From assembly GCA_038209775.1 (NCBI GenBank), contig JBBQXK010000008.1:52480-116479 (forward strand): a stretch of 64,000 nt of DNA, given 5' to 3'. Positions within the stretch are counted from its first letter, which is position 1, and each line of letters starts with the position of its first letter. Positions 1-8,297 of this stretch are shown in pieces. The DNA comes from JBBQXK01 sp038209775. GTDB lineage: Bacteria > Pseudomonadota > Alphaproteobacteria > Rhodobacterales > Rhodobacteraceae. Made by a program: the position numbers and the translations under genes. The notes below the pieces were generated by a model. That model made no database searches. It saw only the letters and a program-made list of their open reading frames with translations, and was not told the DNA's origin.

Positions 1-43
1 ACGCTACATCTTGGCCGATGATCCCGGTCAAAGGACTGCGCCC

Positions 44-1171
44 ATGACGCACAACCCGATCCGCCCCTGGCGCAACATCGACCGGCGCGTGTCGCGTCAG
101 ATACGCGTGGGCAAGGTACTGGTCGGTGGCGATGCGCCGATTTCGGTGCAGACGATGACCAACACCCTGACGACAGATGTGGCGGCAACGCTGGAACAGG
201 TGCAGCGCTGTGCGGTTGCAGGCGCGGATATCGTGCGGATATCCACGCCCGACCGCGAAAGCACGGCGGCGCTGAAGCACATTGTGGCCGAAAGCCCGGT
301 GCCGATCGTGGCCGACATCCATTTCCACTACAAACGCGCGATCGAGGCGGCAGAGGCGGGGGCGGCCTGTCTGCGGATCAACCCGGGGAACATCGGCGAT
401 GCCAAGCGTGTGGCCGAGGTTGTGAAGGCCGCCAAGGACCATGGTTGTTCCATCCGCATCGGGGTGAACGCGGGGTCGCTGGAGCGGCATCTGCTGGAAA
501 AATACGGTGAGCCTTGCCCGGATGCAATGGTGGAATCCGGGATGGACCATATCAAGCTGTTGCAGGACAACGATTTTCACGAGTTCAAGATTTCGGTCAA
601 GGCGTCCGACGTGTTCATGGCCGCCGCCGCCTATCAGCAACTGGCGGGCGTCACCGATGCGCCGATCCATCTGGGGATCACCGAGGCAGGGGGGCTGACC
701 TCGGGCACGGTGAAATCGGCCATCGGGCTGGGGTCGCTGTTGTGGTTCGGGATCGGCGATACCATCCGGGTATCGTTGTCGGCGGACCCGGTCGAGGAAG
801 TGAAGGTCGGCTTTGAAATCCTGAAATCGCTGGGGCTGCGGCATCGGGGGGTGACGATCATTTCCTGTCCCAGTTGCGCGCGGCAGGGGTTTGACGTGAT
901 CAAGACCGTGACGGCCTTGGAACAACGGCTGGCGCATGTGACCACGTCGCTGTCGCTGTCGATCATCGGCTGCGTGGTGAACGGGCCGGGCGAGGCGCTG
1001 ATGACCGACATCGGGTTTACCGGGGGCGGGGCGGGCAAGGGCATGGTGTATCTGGCGGGCAAGACCGCGCATACCATGGGCAACGACAAGATGGTCGACC
1101 ACATCGTCGAACTGGTCGAGGCCAAGGCGGCCGAGATCGAAGCGGCAGAGGCGGCCCAAGCGGCAGAATAA
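44..1171 (+). CDS. ispG: 4-hydroxy-3-methylbut-2-enyl diphosphate synthase (IspG/GcpE)
   Basis: IspG carries out the penultimate step of the MEP isoprenoid pathway, reducing 2-C-methylerythritol cyclodiphosphate to HMBPP with a 4Fe-4S cluster in the cytoplasm. The 375-residue product has the expected TIM-barrel N-terminal part (VQTMTNT; PIVADIHFHY; RINPGNIG) and a C-terminal cluster domain. The cluster ligands are visible as Cys275-Pro-Ser-Cys278 and Cys310 followed by VVNGPGE (Glu317). The frame is open from a TTG at 11, but the ATG at 44 is preferred because AAGGA sits 8 nt upstream. The length is typical of the bacterial single-domain form. The gene ends 96 bp before an MFS gene on the same strand. 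Confidence 0.96.
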   Translation: MTHNPIRPWRNIDRRVSRQIRVGKVLVGGDAPISVQTMTNTLTTDVAATLEQVQRCAVAGADIVRISTPDRESTAALKHIVAESPVPIVADIHFHYKRAIEAAEAGAACLRINPGNIGDAKRVAEVVKAAKDHGCSIRIGVNAGSLERHLLEKYGEPCPDAMVESGMDHIKLLQDNDFHEFKISVKASDVFMAAAAYQQLAGVTDAPIHLGITEAGGLTSGTVKSAIGLGSLLWFGIGDTIRVSLSADPVEEVKVGFEILKSLGLRHRGVTIISCPSCARQGFDVIKTVTALEQRLAHVTTSLSLSIIGCVVNGPGEALMTDIGFTGGGAGKGMVYLAGKTAHTMGNDKMVDHIVELVEAKAAEIEAAEAAQAAE

Positions 1172-1267
1172 CTGTGCATTCGGGACAGGACAGACCTGCG
1201 TTCGGGCAGGTTTGGAACTGGTCTGCGCAGGGCTAGGTTACCGCTGGCCATTGAAGGAGTGTCGCTT

Positions 1268-2479
1268 GTGACCAACCCCACCCATGCCCCCGCACCCGGC
1301 ACTTTTGTGACCGTGGCCGTGCTGTTGCTGGCGTCGTTGACGATCATGGCGAATGCGACCATCGCGCCGGCCTTGCCGGGGTTACGCGCGCATTTCGCGC
1401 ATGTGGCGGGGATCGACACACTGGCGGGGTTGTTGCTGACGCTGCCATCGGCGGCGATCATGCTGACGGCGGGGGTTATCGGCTGGCTTGCCGACCGGGT
1501 GAACCGGCAGTGGTTGCTGGTGGGGTCAGCGCTGGCGGTGGCCTTGGGCGGCGCGTCGGGGCTGGTGGCCGAGACATTGCCGATGATGCTGGCGGGGCGG
1601 ATTGTGCTGGGGGTTGGCGTGGCCGGCACGATGACGCTGGCGCTGACCTGGGGGGCGGACCTGTGGCAGGGGCCGGCACGGGCGCGGTTTCTGGGGATGC
1701 AGGGCGCGACCATGTCGGCGGGGGGTGTGGTGGTGATGCTGTTGGGCGGTGCCTTGGCGTCGTTGCACTGGCGCGGGGCGTTTGCGGCGTATCTGGTGGT
1801 GGTGCCGGTGGCGGTTCTGGCGCTGGTGGCGCTGGCGCCTTATGTCCGGGAGCGCAGCGCGCGGGGGCGGGTGGCGGCGATGGCGGCAGCCGGACAGTTC
1901 CCATGGCGGGCGTTTGCGCTGGTGGGGCCCTTGGCGTTCATCTTCATGCTGACCTTCTACATCATGCCGACGCGGCTGCCCTTCCTGTTGTCGGACATGG
2001 GGCTGACCAACCCTGCGCTGATTGGCGCGTCGATGGCGCTGATGACGCTGGTGTCGATCCCGGGGGCGCTGATGTACGGGCGGCTGCGGCGGCATGTGTC
2101 GGCGATGGCGGTATTCGCGGGATCGTTCGGGTTCATGGGGGCAGGGCTGCTATTGGTGGGGCTGTCGCCCACGCTGCCGGGGGTGATCGCAGGGATTGCA
2201 CTGACGGGCGTGGGAATGGGGCCGTCGATGCCCAATTACAGCACCTATTTCATGAGCTTTGTGCCCCCCGGGATGCGCGGCCGCGCGTCGGGCCTGTTGA
2301 CCACGGCGTTCTTTGCCGGGCAGTTCGCGTCGCCCCTTGCCACCGCACCGCTGGTCGGGGCCTACGGCGCGCGGGGGGCGTTCGAGGTGATGGGGTTGAC
2401 GCTGATCCTGCTCTGTGGCGTCTTGGGGATCACAGCGCTGCGCACCAGACCCGTGCCAGCCCCGCAACCCGGAGAGTGA
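1268..2479 (+). CDS. MFS transporter, drug/metabolite efflux type
   Basis: The 403-residue protein is almost entirely hydrophobic, with about 12 predicted membrane helices, and fits the major facilitator superfamily. An MFS motif-A-like loop (GWLADRVNRQWLL) follows the second helix, and the glycine-rich helix VLGVGVAGTMTLALTWGADL resembles the DHA efflux branch. The GTG at 1268 is chosen because AAGGAG lies 8 nt upstream; an in-frame GTG at 1259 overlaps that ribosome site. A cupin gene starts 6 bp after the stop, so the two are probably co-transcribed. The substrate cannot be read from the sequence. Confidence 0.88.
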   Translation: MTNPTHAPAPGTFVTVAVLLLASLTIMANATIAPALPGLRAHFAHVAGIDTLAGLLLTLPSAAIMLTAGVIGWLADRVNRQWLLVGSALAVALGGASGLVAETLPMMLAGRIVLGVGVAGTMTLALTWGADLWQGPARARFLGMQGATMSAGGVVVMLLGGALASLHWRGAFAAYLVVVPVAVLALVALAPYVRERSARGRVAAMAAAGQFPWRAFALVGPLAFIFMLTFYIMPTRLPFLLSDMGLTNPALIGASMALMTLVSIPGALMYGRLRRHVSAMAVFAGSFGFMGAGLLLVGLSPTLPGVIAGIALTGVGMGPSMPNYSTYFMSFVPPGMRGRASGLLTTAFFAGQFASPLATAPLVGAYGARGAFEVMGLTLILLCGVLGITALRTRPVPAPQPGE

Positions 2480-2485
2480 CCCCGC

Positions 2486-2992
2486 GTGCCTGACACCCCC
2501 CATCCATCCATTATTCGCTGGGAGGCTATCGAGGCGGGCGACTGGACCTATCGCGGCGACGACGAGCCGATGGGCAGGGATGCCGATTATTCGCGGCATT
2601 TCGGGCTGAAACGGCTGGGCATCCATCATCTGCGACTGCAACCGGGGCGGCGCACGTCGTACCCGCACGCTGAGAGCGCCGAGGATGAGTTTGTCTATGT
2701 CATCGCGGGCACGCCGGATGTCTGGCTGGACGGGCACCTGCACCGGCTGTCGCCCGGCGATGCAGTGGGGTTTCCGGCGGGAACAGGGCTGTGTCATACG
2801 TTCCTGAACAACACGGATGCCGAGGTCATGCTGATCGTGGTCGGCGACCGGCCAAGGCCGGAGAACCGCATCTTTTATCCGAGGAACCCCGAACAGAGGG
2901 TGGTCCGTGACGACTGGTGGGACGCGGTACCTGAACGCGCGCTTGGCCCGCATGACGGGCTGACGGATGCGCGGCGCGGGCAGGGTGGTTAG
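2486..2992 (+). CDS. Cupin-domain protein
   Basis: A 168-residue single-domain cupin. Cupin motif 1 is seen as YPHAESAEDEFVYVIAG, giving a His/Glu metal-ligand pattern, and motif 2 as PAGTGLCHTFLNN with the last His ligand. The N-terminal segment (WEAIEAGDWTYRGDDEPMG) resembles sugar- or auxin-binding-like cupins of alphaproteobacteria. It starts at a GTG 6 bp after the MFS stop, with GGAGAG upstream. The next gene begins 3 bp after its stop, so MFS, cupin and glycosyltransferase look like one transcription unit. No enzymatic activity can be assigned. Confidence 0.85.
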   Translation: MPDTPHPSIIRWEAIEAGDWTYRGDDEPMGRDADYSRHFGLKRLGIHHLRLQPGRRTSYPHAESAEDEFVYVIAGTPDVWLDGHLHRLSPGDAVGFPAGTGLCHTFLNNTDAEVMLIVVGDRPRPENRIFYPRNPEQRVVRDDWWDAVPERALGPHDGLTDARRGQGG

Positions 2993-2995
2993 CCT

Positions 2996-3856
2996 TTGAC
3001 GCGGGTTCATGGCTATATCCGGTTCTCTTACCTCGGGCGCAGTGATGCCCGCGCGTCGCGCAACGGCCTGTCGGAGGATGAGCGTGCCGCGATCCTCTAT
3101 GCCGCACCGCGCATGGCGCAGAGGTTCCACCTGTTCGAACACATCTGTCTGCCATCGTTGCGTGCCCAGTCGCACCCGGATTTTCGCATTACCGTGCTGG
3201 CGTCACCCCTGATGCCCGAGGCGGACCGGCTGCGGCTGCAAACGCTGGTGGCGACGCTGCCGCAGGGTGAGGTTTTGTACAGCGATGCGGCCAGCGTGGT
3301 CGAGGCGCTGAACCCGGTCATCACCGGGGTCACGGCCAAGGCCACCGGCATGACGTTCCATTTCCGGCTGGACGACGACGATGCGCTGTGCCGCACCGCG
3401 ATCCAGACCATGGACCGCTATTGCGATCTGGCCGTGGCGGACGAGTTGATGACGTTTCCGCGCGGGTTCCTGCTGATCCGGGCTGAGGGCGAAGTGCGGC
3501 TGTTGCGCAAGCAAGAGGATTTCATCGCCATCGGGCTGGGGTTTTTTGCAGCCCCCGGCACGCTGCGCAACCCTTATTCGGGCAGTCACCGCAAGATCTA
3601 CCGGCTGGTGCCGACGCGGATGGAGCCCCGGCTGCCCGCGTATATCCATGTGGCCCATGATGCGGCGGATACCGCCCGGACGACCGACCACAAACTGCTG
3701 ACCGCCGCCCGGGACGACCCGAACCATGCCGCCGAGCAAAAGGCAATCTCGCGGCTGATGGAACAGCATTTCCCGTTCAAGGCCCGGCAACTGCGGCGGA
3801 TACTGCAGGAAATGCCCGGTGCAGCCCCCCTTGCGCCCGAGCCTGCATCCGGCTAG
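2996..3856 (+). CDS. Putative rhamnosyltransferase-like glycosyltransferase
   Basis: A 286-residue cytosolic protein resembling the 'putative rhamnosyl transferase' family (Pfam Rhamno_transf). Visible hallmarks are the N-terminal strand with VHGYIRFSYLG, the segment HLFEHICLPSLRAQSHPDFR typical of GT-A-like enzymes (several bacterial paralogues have LPSL..Q), and FRLDDDDA, an acidic cluster fitting the nucleotide-sugar/metal DxD site. It starts at TTG 2996, just after the cupin stop; no better in-frame start lies nearby. Donor and acceptor are unknown. The next gene, rpsB, starts 118 bp away and is probably independent. Confidence 0.75.
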   Translation: MTRVHGYIRFSYLGRSDARASRNGLSEDERAAILYAAPRMAQRFHLFEHICLPSLRAQSHPDFRITVLASPLMPEADRLRLQTLVATLPQGEVLYSDAASVVEALNPVITGVTAKATGMTFHFRLDDDDALCRTAIQTMDRYCDLAVADELMTFPRGFLLIRAEGEVRLLRKQEDFIAIGLGFFAAPGTLRNPYSGSHRKIYRLVPTRMEPRLPAYIHVAHDAADTARTTDHKLLTAARDDPNHAAEQKAISRLMEQHFPFKARQLRRILQEMPGAAPLAPEPASG

Positions 3857-3974
3857 ACGAGCGCCACTTCACAGGCGTGGTGCGGGCTTTGGGACAGACA
3901 TCCCCCGAAGTCCACCGGTTGGGGCAATGCCCTGAAATCACCGCGACCGAGGCGCAAACCGGAAAGGACACTGA

Positions 3975-4733
3975 ATGGCGCTCCCCGAGTTCTCGATACG
4001 TCAGCTTTTGGAAGCTGGCGTACACTACGGCCACCAGACCGCCCGCTGGAACCCCCGCATGGGTGAGTTCATCTATGGCGAACGCAATGGCATCCACATC
4101 GTCGATCTGACGCAGACCGTTCCGCTGTTGGACGCCGCGCTGAAGGTGGTGCGCGATACCGTCGCCAAGGGCGGCCGTATCCTGTTCGTCGGCACCAAGC
4201 GGCAGGCACAAAAGGCCGTCGCCGAAGCTGCCGAGAAATCGGCGCAGTTCTATATGAACCACCGCTGGCTGGGTGGCACGCTGACCAACTGGCAGACCGT
4301 GTCGAAGTCGATCCAGCGGTTGAAGCAGATTGACGAAGTGATGGCCCACGGGGCCGAAGGCATGACGAAGAAGGAACGCCTTGGGCTTGAGCGCGAGCAG
4401 GGCAAGCTGCAGGCGTCACTGGGCGGCATCCGCGAAATGGGCGGCGTGCCGGACCTGTTGGTGGTGATCGACGTGGGCAAAGAGGACCTTGCGGTTCTTG
4501 AGGCCAACAAGCTGGGCATTCCGGTGGTGGGTATCGTCGATACCAACTGCTCGCCCAAGGGTGTGACGCACCTGATCCCCGGCAATGACGATGCGGCGCG
4601 GGCGATTGCGCTGTATTGCGACCTGATCAGCCGTGCGGCCCTTGACGGGATGTCGGCGCAGATGGGTGCGGCAGGCATCGACGTCGGTGCGCTGGAAGAG
4701 GCCCCGGTCGAAGAAGCCGTCGCCGAAGTCTGA
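3975..4733 (+). CDS. rpsB: 30S ribosomal protein S2
   Basis: A 252-residue S2 protein of the small ribosomal subunit. It is recognised by the N-terminal signature (RQLLEAGVHYGHQTARWNP), the segment FVGTKRQAQ, the strongly conserved HRWLGGTLTNW, and PDLLVVIDVGKE / IPVVGIVDTNCSP near the C-terminus. The short acidic tail (EEAPVEEAVAEV) is usual in alphaproteobacteria. The ATG follows GGAAAGGA. It is followed by tsf after 71 bp, the near-universal rpsB-tsf order. The 118-bp leader could carry S2 autoregulatory structure, but I could not identify it with confidence. Confidence 0.98.
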   Translation: MALPEFSIRQLLEAGVHYGHQTARWNPRMGEFIYGERNGIHIVDLTQTVPLLDAALKVVRDTVAKGGRILFVGTKRQAQKAVAEAAEKSAQFYMNHRWLGGTLTNWQTVSKSIQRLKQIDEVMAHGAEGMTKKERLGLEREQGKLQASLGGIREMGGVPDLLVVIDVGKEDLAVLEANKLGIPVVGIVDTNCSPKGVTHLIPGNDDAARAIALYCDLISRAALDGMSAQMGAAGIDVGALEEAPVEEAVAEV

Positions 4734-4754
4734 GGGCTGTTGCAGGCCTGTCAT

Positions 4755-4776
4755 CGGGCGGGGTTAAACCCGCCCG
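4755..4776 (+). terminator. Hairpin between rpsB and tsf (attenuator-like)
   Basis: An 8-bp perfect stem (CGGGCGGG with CCCGCCCG) closes a GTTAAA loop and is followed by a weak T-rich stretch (CATTTCATT). Its place in the rpsB-tsf spacer suggests a partial terminator or processing site that sets the S2:EF-Ts ratio. The T-tract is too weak to call a full terminator. Confidence 0.5.
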
Positions 4777-4804
4777 CATTTCATTCGTATTCAGGAGACC
4801 TGAC

Positions 4805-5704
4805 ATGACCGTCACCGCACAAATGGTGAAAGAGCTGCGCGATTCGACCGGCGCAGGGATGATGGACGCCAAGAAGGCGTTGGTTGAGACCGATGGCAAC
4901 ATGGAGGCGGCGGTTGACTGGCTGCGCACCAAGGGCCTGGCCAAGGCCGCCAAGAAGGCCGACCGCGTCGCCGCCGAGGGGCTGGTTGGCGTGGCCGTGT
5001 CGGGGAACCGGGGTGTGGCGGTCGAGGTGAACTCGGAAACCGACTTTGTCGCCAAGAACGGCGATTTCCAGAACCTGGTGCGGGGCGTGACCAAGACCGC
5101 GCTGCGCTGCCCCGATGTCGAGGTGCTGCGCACCGCTGACATGAACGGCGTGCCGGTTGGCGTGGCGATTGCCGAAACCGTGGCGGTGATCGGCGAGAAC
5201 ATGACCCTGCGCCGTATGGCGGCGGTCGAGGGCGATCATGTGGCGTCCTACGTCCACAACGCCGCTGCCGATGGCATGGGGCGGATCGGCGTGCTGGTGG
5301 CCGTGAAGGGCACCGACAACGGCATCGCCAAGCAGATCGCCATGCATGTGGCCGCGACCAATCCCTTGGCGCTGTCCGAGGCCGATCTTGATCCGGCGGT
5401 CGTTGAGCGTGAACTGGCCGTGCAGACGCAGAAGGCGATGGAAGAGAATGCGACCTCGGCCAAGCCCAAGCCCGATGCGGTGATCCAGAACAACATCATC
5501 CCGGGACGGATGAAGAAGTTTCTGGCCGAGAACACGCTGATGGGCCAGATGTTCGTGATGAACCCCGAGATCACCGTGGCGCAGGCGGCCAAGGATGCGG
5601 GTGTTACGGTCACGGGCTATGTGCGGATGTCGGTGGGCGAGGGCATCGAGAAAGAGAAAGAGGACTTTGCGGCGGAAGTGGCAAAGATGAACGCACCGCA
5701 GTAA
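4805..5704 (+). CDS. tsf: Translation elongation factor Ts
   Basis: A 299-residue guanine-nucleotide exchange factor for EF-Tu. Both family signatures are visible: LRDSTGAGMMDAKKAL in the N-terminal UBA-like domain (residues about 10-25) and NSETDFVAKN (about 77-86). The central repeats and the C-terminal module (PGRMKKFLAENTLMGQMFV) complete the normal architecture. The ATG follows AGGAG 8 nt upstream. It is the second gene of rpsB-tsf and is closed by a strong intrinsic terminator 27 bp after the stop. Confidence 0.98.
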   Translation: MTVTAQMVKELRDSTGAGMMDAKKALVETDGNMEAAVDWLRTKGLAKAAKKADRVAAEGLVGVAVSGNRGVAVEVNSETDFVAKNGDFQNLVRGVTKTALRCPDVEVLRTADMNGVPVGVAIAETVAVIGENMTLRRMAAVEGDHVASYVHNAAADGMGRIGVLVAVKGTDNGIAKQIAMHVAATNPLALSEADLDPAVVERELAVQTQKAMEENATSAKPKPDAVIQNNIIPGRMKKFLAENTLMGQMFVMNPEITVAQAAKDAGVTVTGYVRMSVGEGIEKEKEDFAAEVAKMNAPQ

Positions 5705-5730
5705 GCGGCTGTTCTTGCGTGGAAATGTCG

Positions 5731-5761
5731 AACGGGGCAGTCTAACGACTGCCCCGTTTTT
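5731..5761 (+). terminator. Rho-independent terminator of rpsB-tsf
   Basis: A perfect 10-bp stem (AACGGGGCAG / CTGCCCCGTT) with an 8-nt loop is followed by a run of Ts. It lies 27 bp after the tsf stop. Because the stem ends A-A/T-T it may also work on the opposite strand for transcription coming from the luxR-type gene. Confidence 0.88.
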
Positions 5762-5933
5762 GTTGCCGCGCGTCTGGGGATGAGAACGGCAATCGACGTC
5801 AGGGACCAACATCGTGCGGCTGCAAAATCACGCCGCCCGATGGTACGACAGGGCAGGGGGAGCAACCGTCCCACCCCGTTCACAAGGGCCCCGCAACCCC
5901 GGCCAAAATTCTGGCAACGGGTCTTGGGGCGGT

Positions 5934-5964
5934 GTTCCAAGGGGTAATCCCCTGCTCACGGAAC
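5934..5964 (-). terminator. Possible terminator of the LuxR-type gene
   Basis: Just past the stop of the minus-strand regulator there is a nested inverted repeat: outer arms GTTCC/GGAAC and inner arms AGGGG/CCCCT around a 4-nt loop. There is no T-tract, so termination is only plausible. The remaining bases between 5762 and 5933 show nothing recognisable. Confidence 0.35.
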
Positions 5965-5968
5965 ATGA

Positions 5969-6802
5969 TCAGATTGCAACTTTCCGTGACCGCATGACAG
6001 TAGGGGAATCCATACCATCCCCGGACGGACGCACGAAGATCAGGTTCAGAAGCGTGCCCTTGGCCACCGCATGCGCCGTGGTGTCCACATTCAGCGCCTC
6101 ACGCGCCAGACGCAGATGCTTTTCCACCATCGCCGCCGATACGCCCATCAGGACCGCCACATCGGCCATCGTCTTGCCGTCGGCCGCCCATTCCAGCGCT
6201 TCGCGCTGGCGCGCGGTCAGGTCGCGGCGGACGTGGGCGGCGGGCAGGCTGGCGATGCGCAGGTGCATCATCTGCGCCACGGCCATCATCGACGGACCTT
6301 GCGCGTCCCAGATCCGGTCAACATCGTCATGGCCAAGCCCCGCATCCGCAGTCAGCCCAAGCGCGCCCTTGGTCCGGCTGGCCACTTCGGGGAAACTGAT
6401 GGCGATGCCCGCGACGATGCCGAAGCGCGCGTTCAGGCGCACCGCCTCGGCCTCTTCGTCGGGCAGGCGGCCTGCGGCATAGTCCTGTTGCACCCAACGC
6501 CATGTGGTCATGCCGGTATTCCGCAGCGCCCAGCGATAGACCGGCGTCTTCGCATAGAACCCGCCACGGAAGTACAACCGCGAATACTCGGGGTCGGAGG
6601 TTGAAAGATACAGCGCATCATCGGGATCGCCGATCGAGCGTTCGGTGCGGAACCGGGTAAGTCCATAGTTCAGCCGCCGAAACCCCAGTTCGGCAAAATA
6701 CGCGCAGGCCGGTGCCCAGGCAGCATCCACGCAGTCGGCCTGCGCAATGCACCCGAGAAGTTGCAAGACTTCGGCCACCTGATCCTGTCCGTGCAGTGCC
6801 AA
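5969..6802 (-). CDS. LuxR-family transcriptional regulator, autoinducer-binding type
   Basis: A 277-residue regulator with an N-terminal ligand-binding domain (about residues 20-180, with WRWVQQDYAAGRLPDEEAEAVRLNARFGI typical of autoinducer-binding domains) and a C-terminal LuxR helix-turn-helix (LTARQREALEWAADGKTMADVAVLMGVSAAMVEKHLRLAREAL, about 202-243). No luxI synthase lies in the window, so it appears to be a solo regulator that may sense an exogenous or distant signal. The annotated start is a TTG; a GTG nine codons in (V of QVAEV) is an alternative, and neither has a strong ribosome site. The upstream 137 bp contain an AT-rich palindromic block. Confidence 0.85.
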   Translation of the reverse strand: MALHGQDQVAEVLQLLGCIAQADCVDAAWAPACAYFAELGFRRLNYGLTRFRTERSIGDPDDALYLSTSDPEYSRLYFRGGFYAKTPVYRWALRNTGMTTWRWVQQDYAAGRLPDEEAEAVRLNARFGIVAGIAISFPEVASRTKGALGLTADAGLGHDDVDRIWDAQGPSMMAVAQMMHLRIASLPAAHVRRDLTARQREALEWAADGKTMADVAVLMGVSAAMVEKHLRLAREALNVDTTAHAVAKGTLLNLIFVRPSGDGMDSPTVMRSRKVAI

Positions 6803-6910
6803 CCGATGGTCAGCATCTCATCCCACCGTAATTGTAGCGCCGATACATTTCCGGTGTCGAGGGGCAAGGCTATGGGATCGGCTGATGTCGGGTGGATTGG
6901 GCTGCCTGTC

Positions 6911-6940
6911 TGGATTACATAATATTGATTATAGGATAAT
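6911..6940 (-). promoter_or_regulatory. AT-rich palindromic block, likely promoter of the LuxR-type gene
   Basis: In otherwise GC-rich DNA this 30-bp stretch is about 75% A+T. On the minus strand it reads a perfect -10 hexamer TATAAT (6933-6928) followed by an ATAAT/ATTAT inverted repeat. No good -35 is visible, which fits an activated or autoregulated promoter. It lies between the flavoprotein stop and the luxR start. Confidence 0.45.
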
Positions 6941-8115
6941 CAGACAGCCTGACCGGCCACCCAAGCCGACGACCAGGCCCATTGAAAGTTGTACCCCCCC
7001 AGCCACCCCGTCACATCGACCACCTCACCGATGAAGTGCAGCCCCGGCACCGCGCGCACCTCCATCGTGCGTGCGTCCAGTGCGTCGGTGTCGACGCCGC
7101 CCAGCGTGACCTCGGCGGTGCGGTAGCCTTCGGTGCCGACGGGTTTCAGTTCCATTGCATGGACTTGTGCGGCGATCCTGTCGAGGGTTGCATTACCCTG
7201 ATCGGCCAGATTGCCTGTGGCGTTGCTGCGCTGTTCGACAAGGCGGGCCAGCCGTTCGGGCAGAACCTGCCCAAGGGCCGTGCGCAAGGCGATCCGGCCC
7301 GAGGTGGCCCGCTGGGCACGCAGATAGGCCGCCATATCGTGATCCCGCGCCAGATCGACCACCACGGGCATGCCGGGCGACCAGTAGCTTGACGCCTGCA
7401 GCACCGCCGGGCCCGAAAGGCCACGATGGGTGAAAAGGATAGCCTCATCAAACCCTTGTCGGCCGGCATTCACCCTGCCGTTGACAGACACCCCGGCCAA
7501 TGGGCGCAGCCATTCAAGCTCTTGTTCGGCAAAGGTCAGGGGCACAAGCCCGGGGCTTGTTTCGACCAAGGGTACACCAAACGTGCGGGCAATGTCATAG
7601 CCCGCACCGGTGGCCCCCATCTTGGGAATGGACTTGCCGCCGGTGGCCACGACCACCCTGCCCGCCGTTACCGTACCGCGTGAGGTTTCAACCGCAAAGC
7701 CTTGTTTATCTTTCATAACACTGGCGAAACTTGTGCCCGTCCACAGTGTGACCCCCGCCCGTTCGGCATCGCTTCGCAACATGGTCACGATCTGTTTCGC
7801 CGACCCGTCGCAGAACAACTGCCCCAGCGTCTTTTCATGCCAGGCAATGCCCGCCGCGTCGACACGCGCGATGAAATCGCGTGCGGTGAACCGGCGCAGT
7901 GCGGATATCGCAAAGCGCGGGTTGCGGCCCAGGAACCGGGCCGGGTCCACCCCCAGATTGGTGAAGTTGCACCGCCCCCCGCCCGAGATCCGGATCTTTT
8001 CGCCGACCGTCGCGCCATGCTCGATCAACAGCACGCGGCGGCCGCGCCGTGCCGCCTCGGCCGCGCAGAACAGTCCCGCTGCCCCTGCCCCAAGAATGAC
8101 GACATCAACCTGCAT
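6940..8115 (-). CDS. NAD(P)/FAD-dependent oxidoreductase, HI0933/YhiN (BaiN-like) family
   Basis: A 391-residue flavoprotein of the HI0933-like family. The N-terminal Rossmann dinucleotide motif is VDVVILGAGAAGLFCAAEA, followed by GEKIRISGGGRCNFTN, a hallmark of this family. A second conserved block, VVATGGKSIPKMGATGAGYDIA, and the C-terminal MEVRAVPGLHFIGEVVDVTGWLGGYNFQWA closing the FAD site are also present. Members are annotated variously as aminoacetone oxidase-like or BaiN-like, and the true substrate is unknown. The ATG at 8115 is well supported by the motif position. The gene stands alone between tRNA-Gln and the LuxR gene. Confidence 0.88.
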   Translation of the reverse strand: MQVDVVILGAGAAGLFCAAEAARRGRRVLLIEHGATVGEKIRISGGGRCNFTNLGVDPARFLGRNPRFAISALRRFTARDFIARVDAAGIAWHEKTLGQLFCDGSAKQIVTMLRSDAERAGVTLWTGTSFASVMKDKQGFAVETSRGTVTAGRVVVATGGKSIPKMGATGAGYDIARTFGVPLVETSPGLVPLTFAEQELEWLRPLAGVSVNGRVNAGRQGFDEAILFTHRGLSGPAVLQASSYWSPGMPVVVDLARDHDMAAYLRAQRATSGRIALRTALGQVLPERLARLVEQRSNATGNLADQGNATLDRIAAQVHAMELKPVGTEGYRTAEVTLGGVDTDALDARTMEVRAVPGLHFIGEVVDVTGWLGGYNFQWAWSSAWVAGQAV

Positions 8116-8216
8116 GTTGCAGGACTACCCTGCCCGAAAGGCCCCCGCAACCACCGGGCAAGGCACCCGAAACACCCTTGCAGCCCCGGGCAGGCTTCGC
8201 TAGAAGAACCGCCAGT

Positions 8217-8291
8217 TGGGGCGTCGCCAAGCGGTAAGGCATCGGTTTTTGGTACCGACATACCTAGGTTCGAATCCTAGCGCCCCAGCCA
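8217..8291 (+). tRNA. tRNA-Gln (anticodon TTG)
   Basis: A complete 75-nt cloverleaf. The acceptor stem TGGGGCG/CGCCCCA is fully paired, the anticodon loop is TTTTGGT with TTG as anticodon, the T-loop is GTTCGAATC, and the 3' CCA is encoded at 8289-8291. The U1-A72 pair is usual for tRNA-Gln. The accessory-looking pair of minus-strand genes begins 6 bp after its 3' end, so it could have been an integration site. Confidence 0.97.
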
Positions 8292-8297
8292 ACATTC

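Noticed and set aside
634..1713. Long minus-strand open frame opposite ispG and the MFS gene
   Set aside because: It is a GC-driven shadow with no domain and no ribosome site; both plus-strand genes are clear.
5683..5696. GGCAAAGATGAA at the end of tsf, resembling the dispersed box
   Set aside because: It is coding sequence for the EF-Ts end (AKMN) and lacks the ATATTT part and the hairpin.
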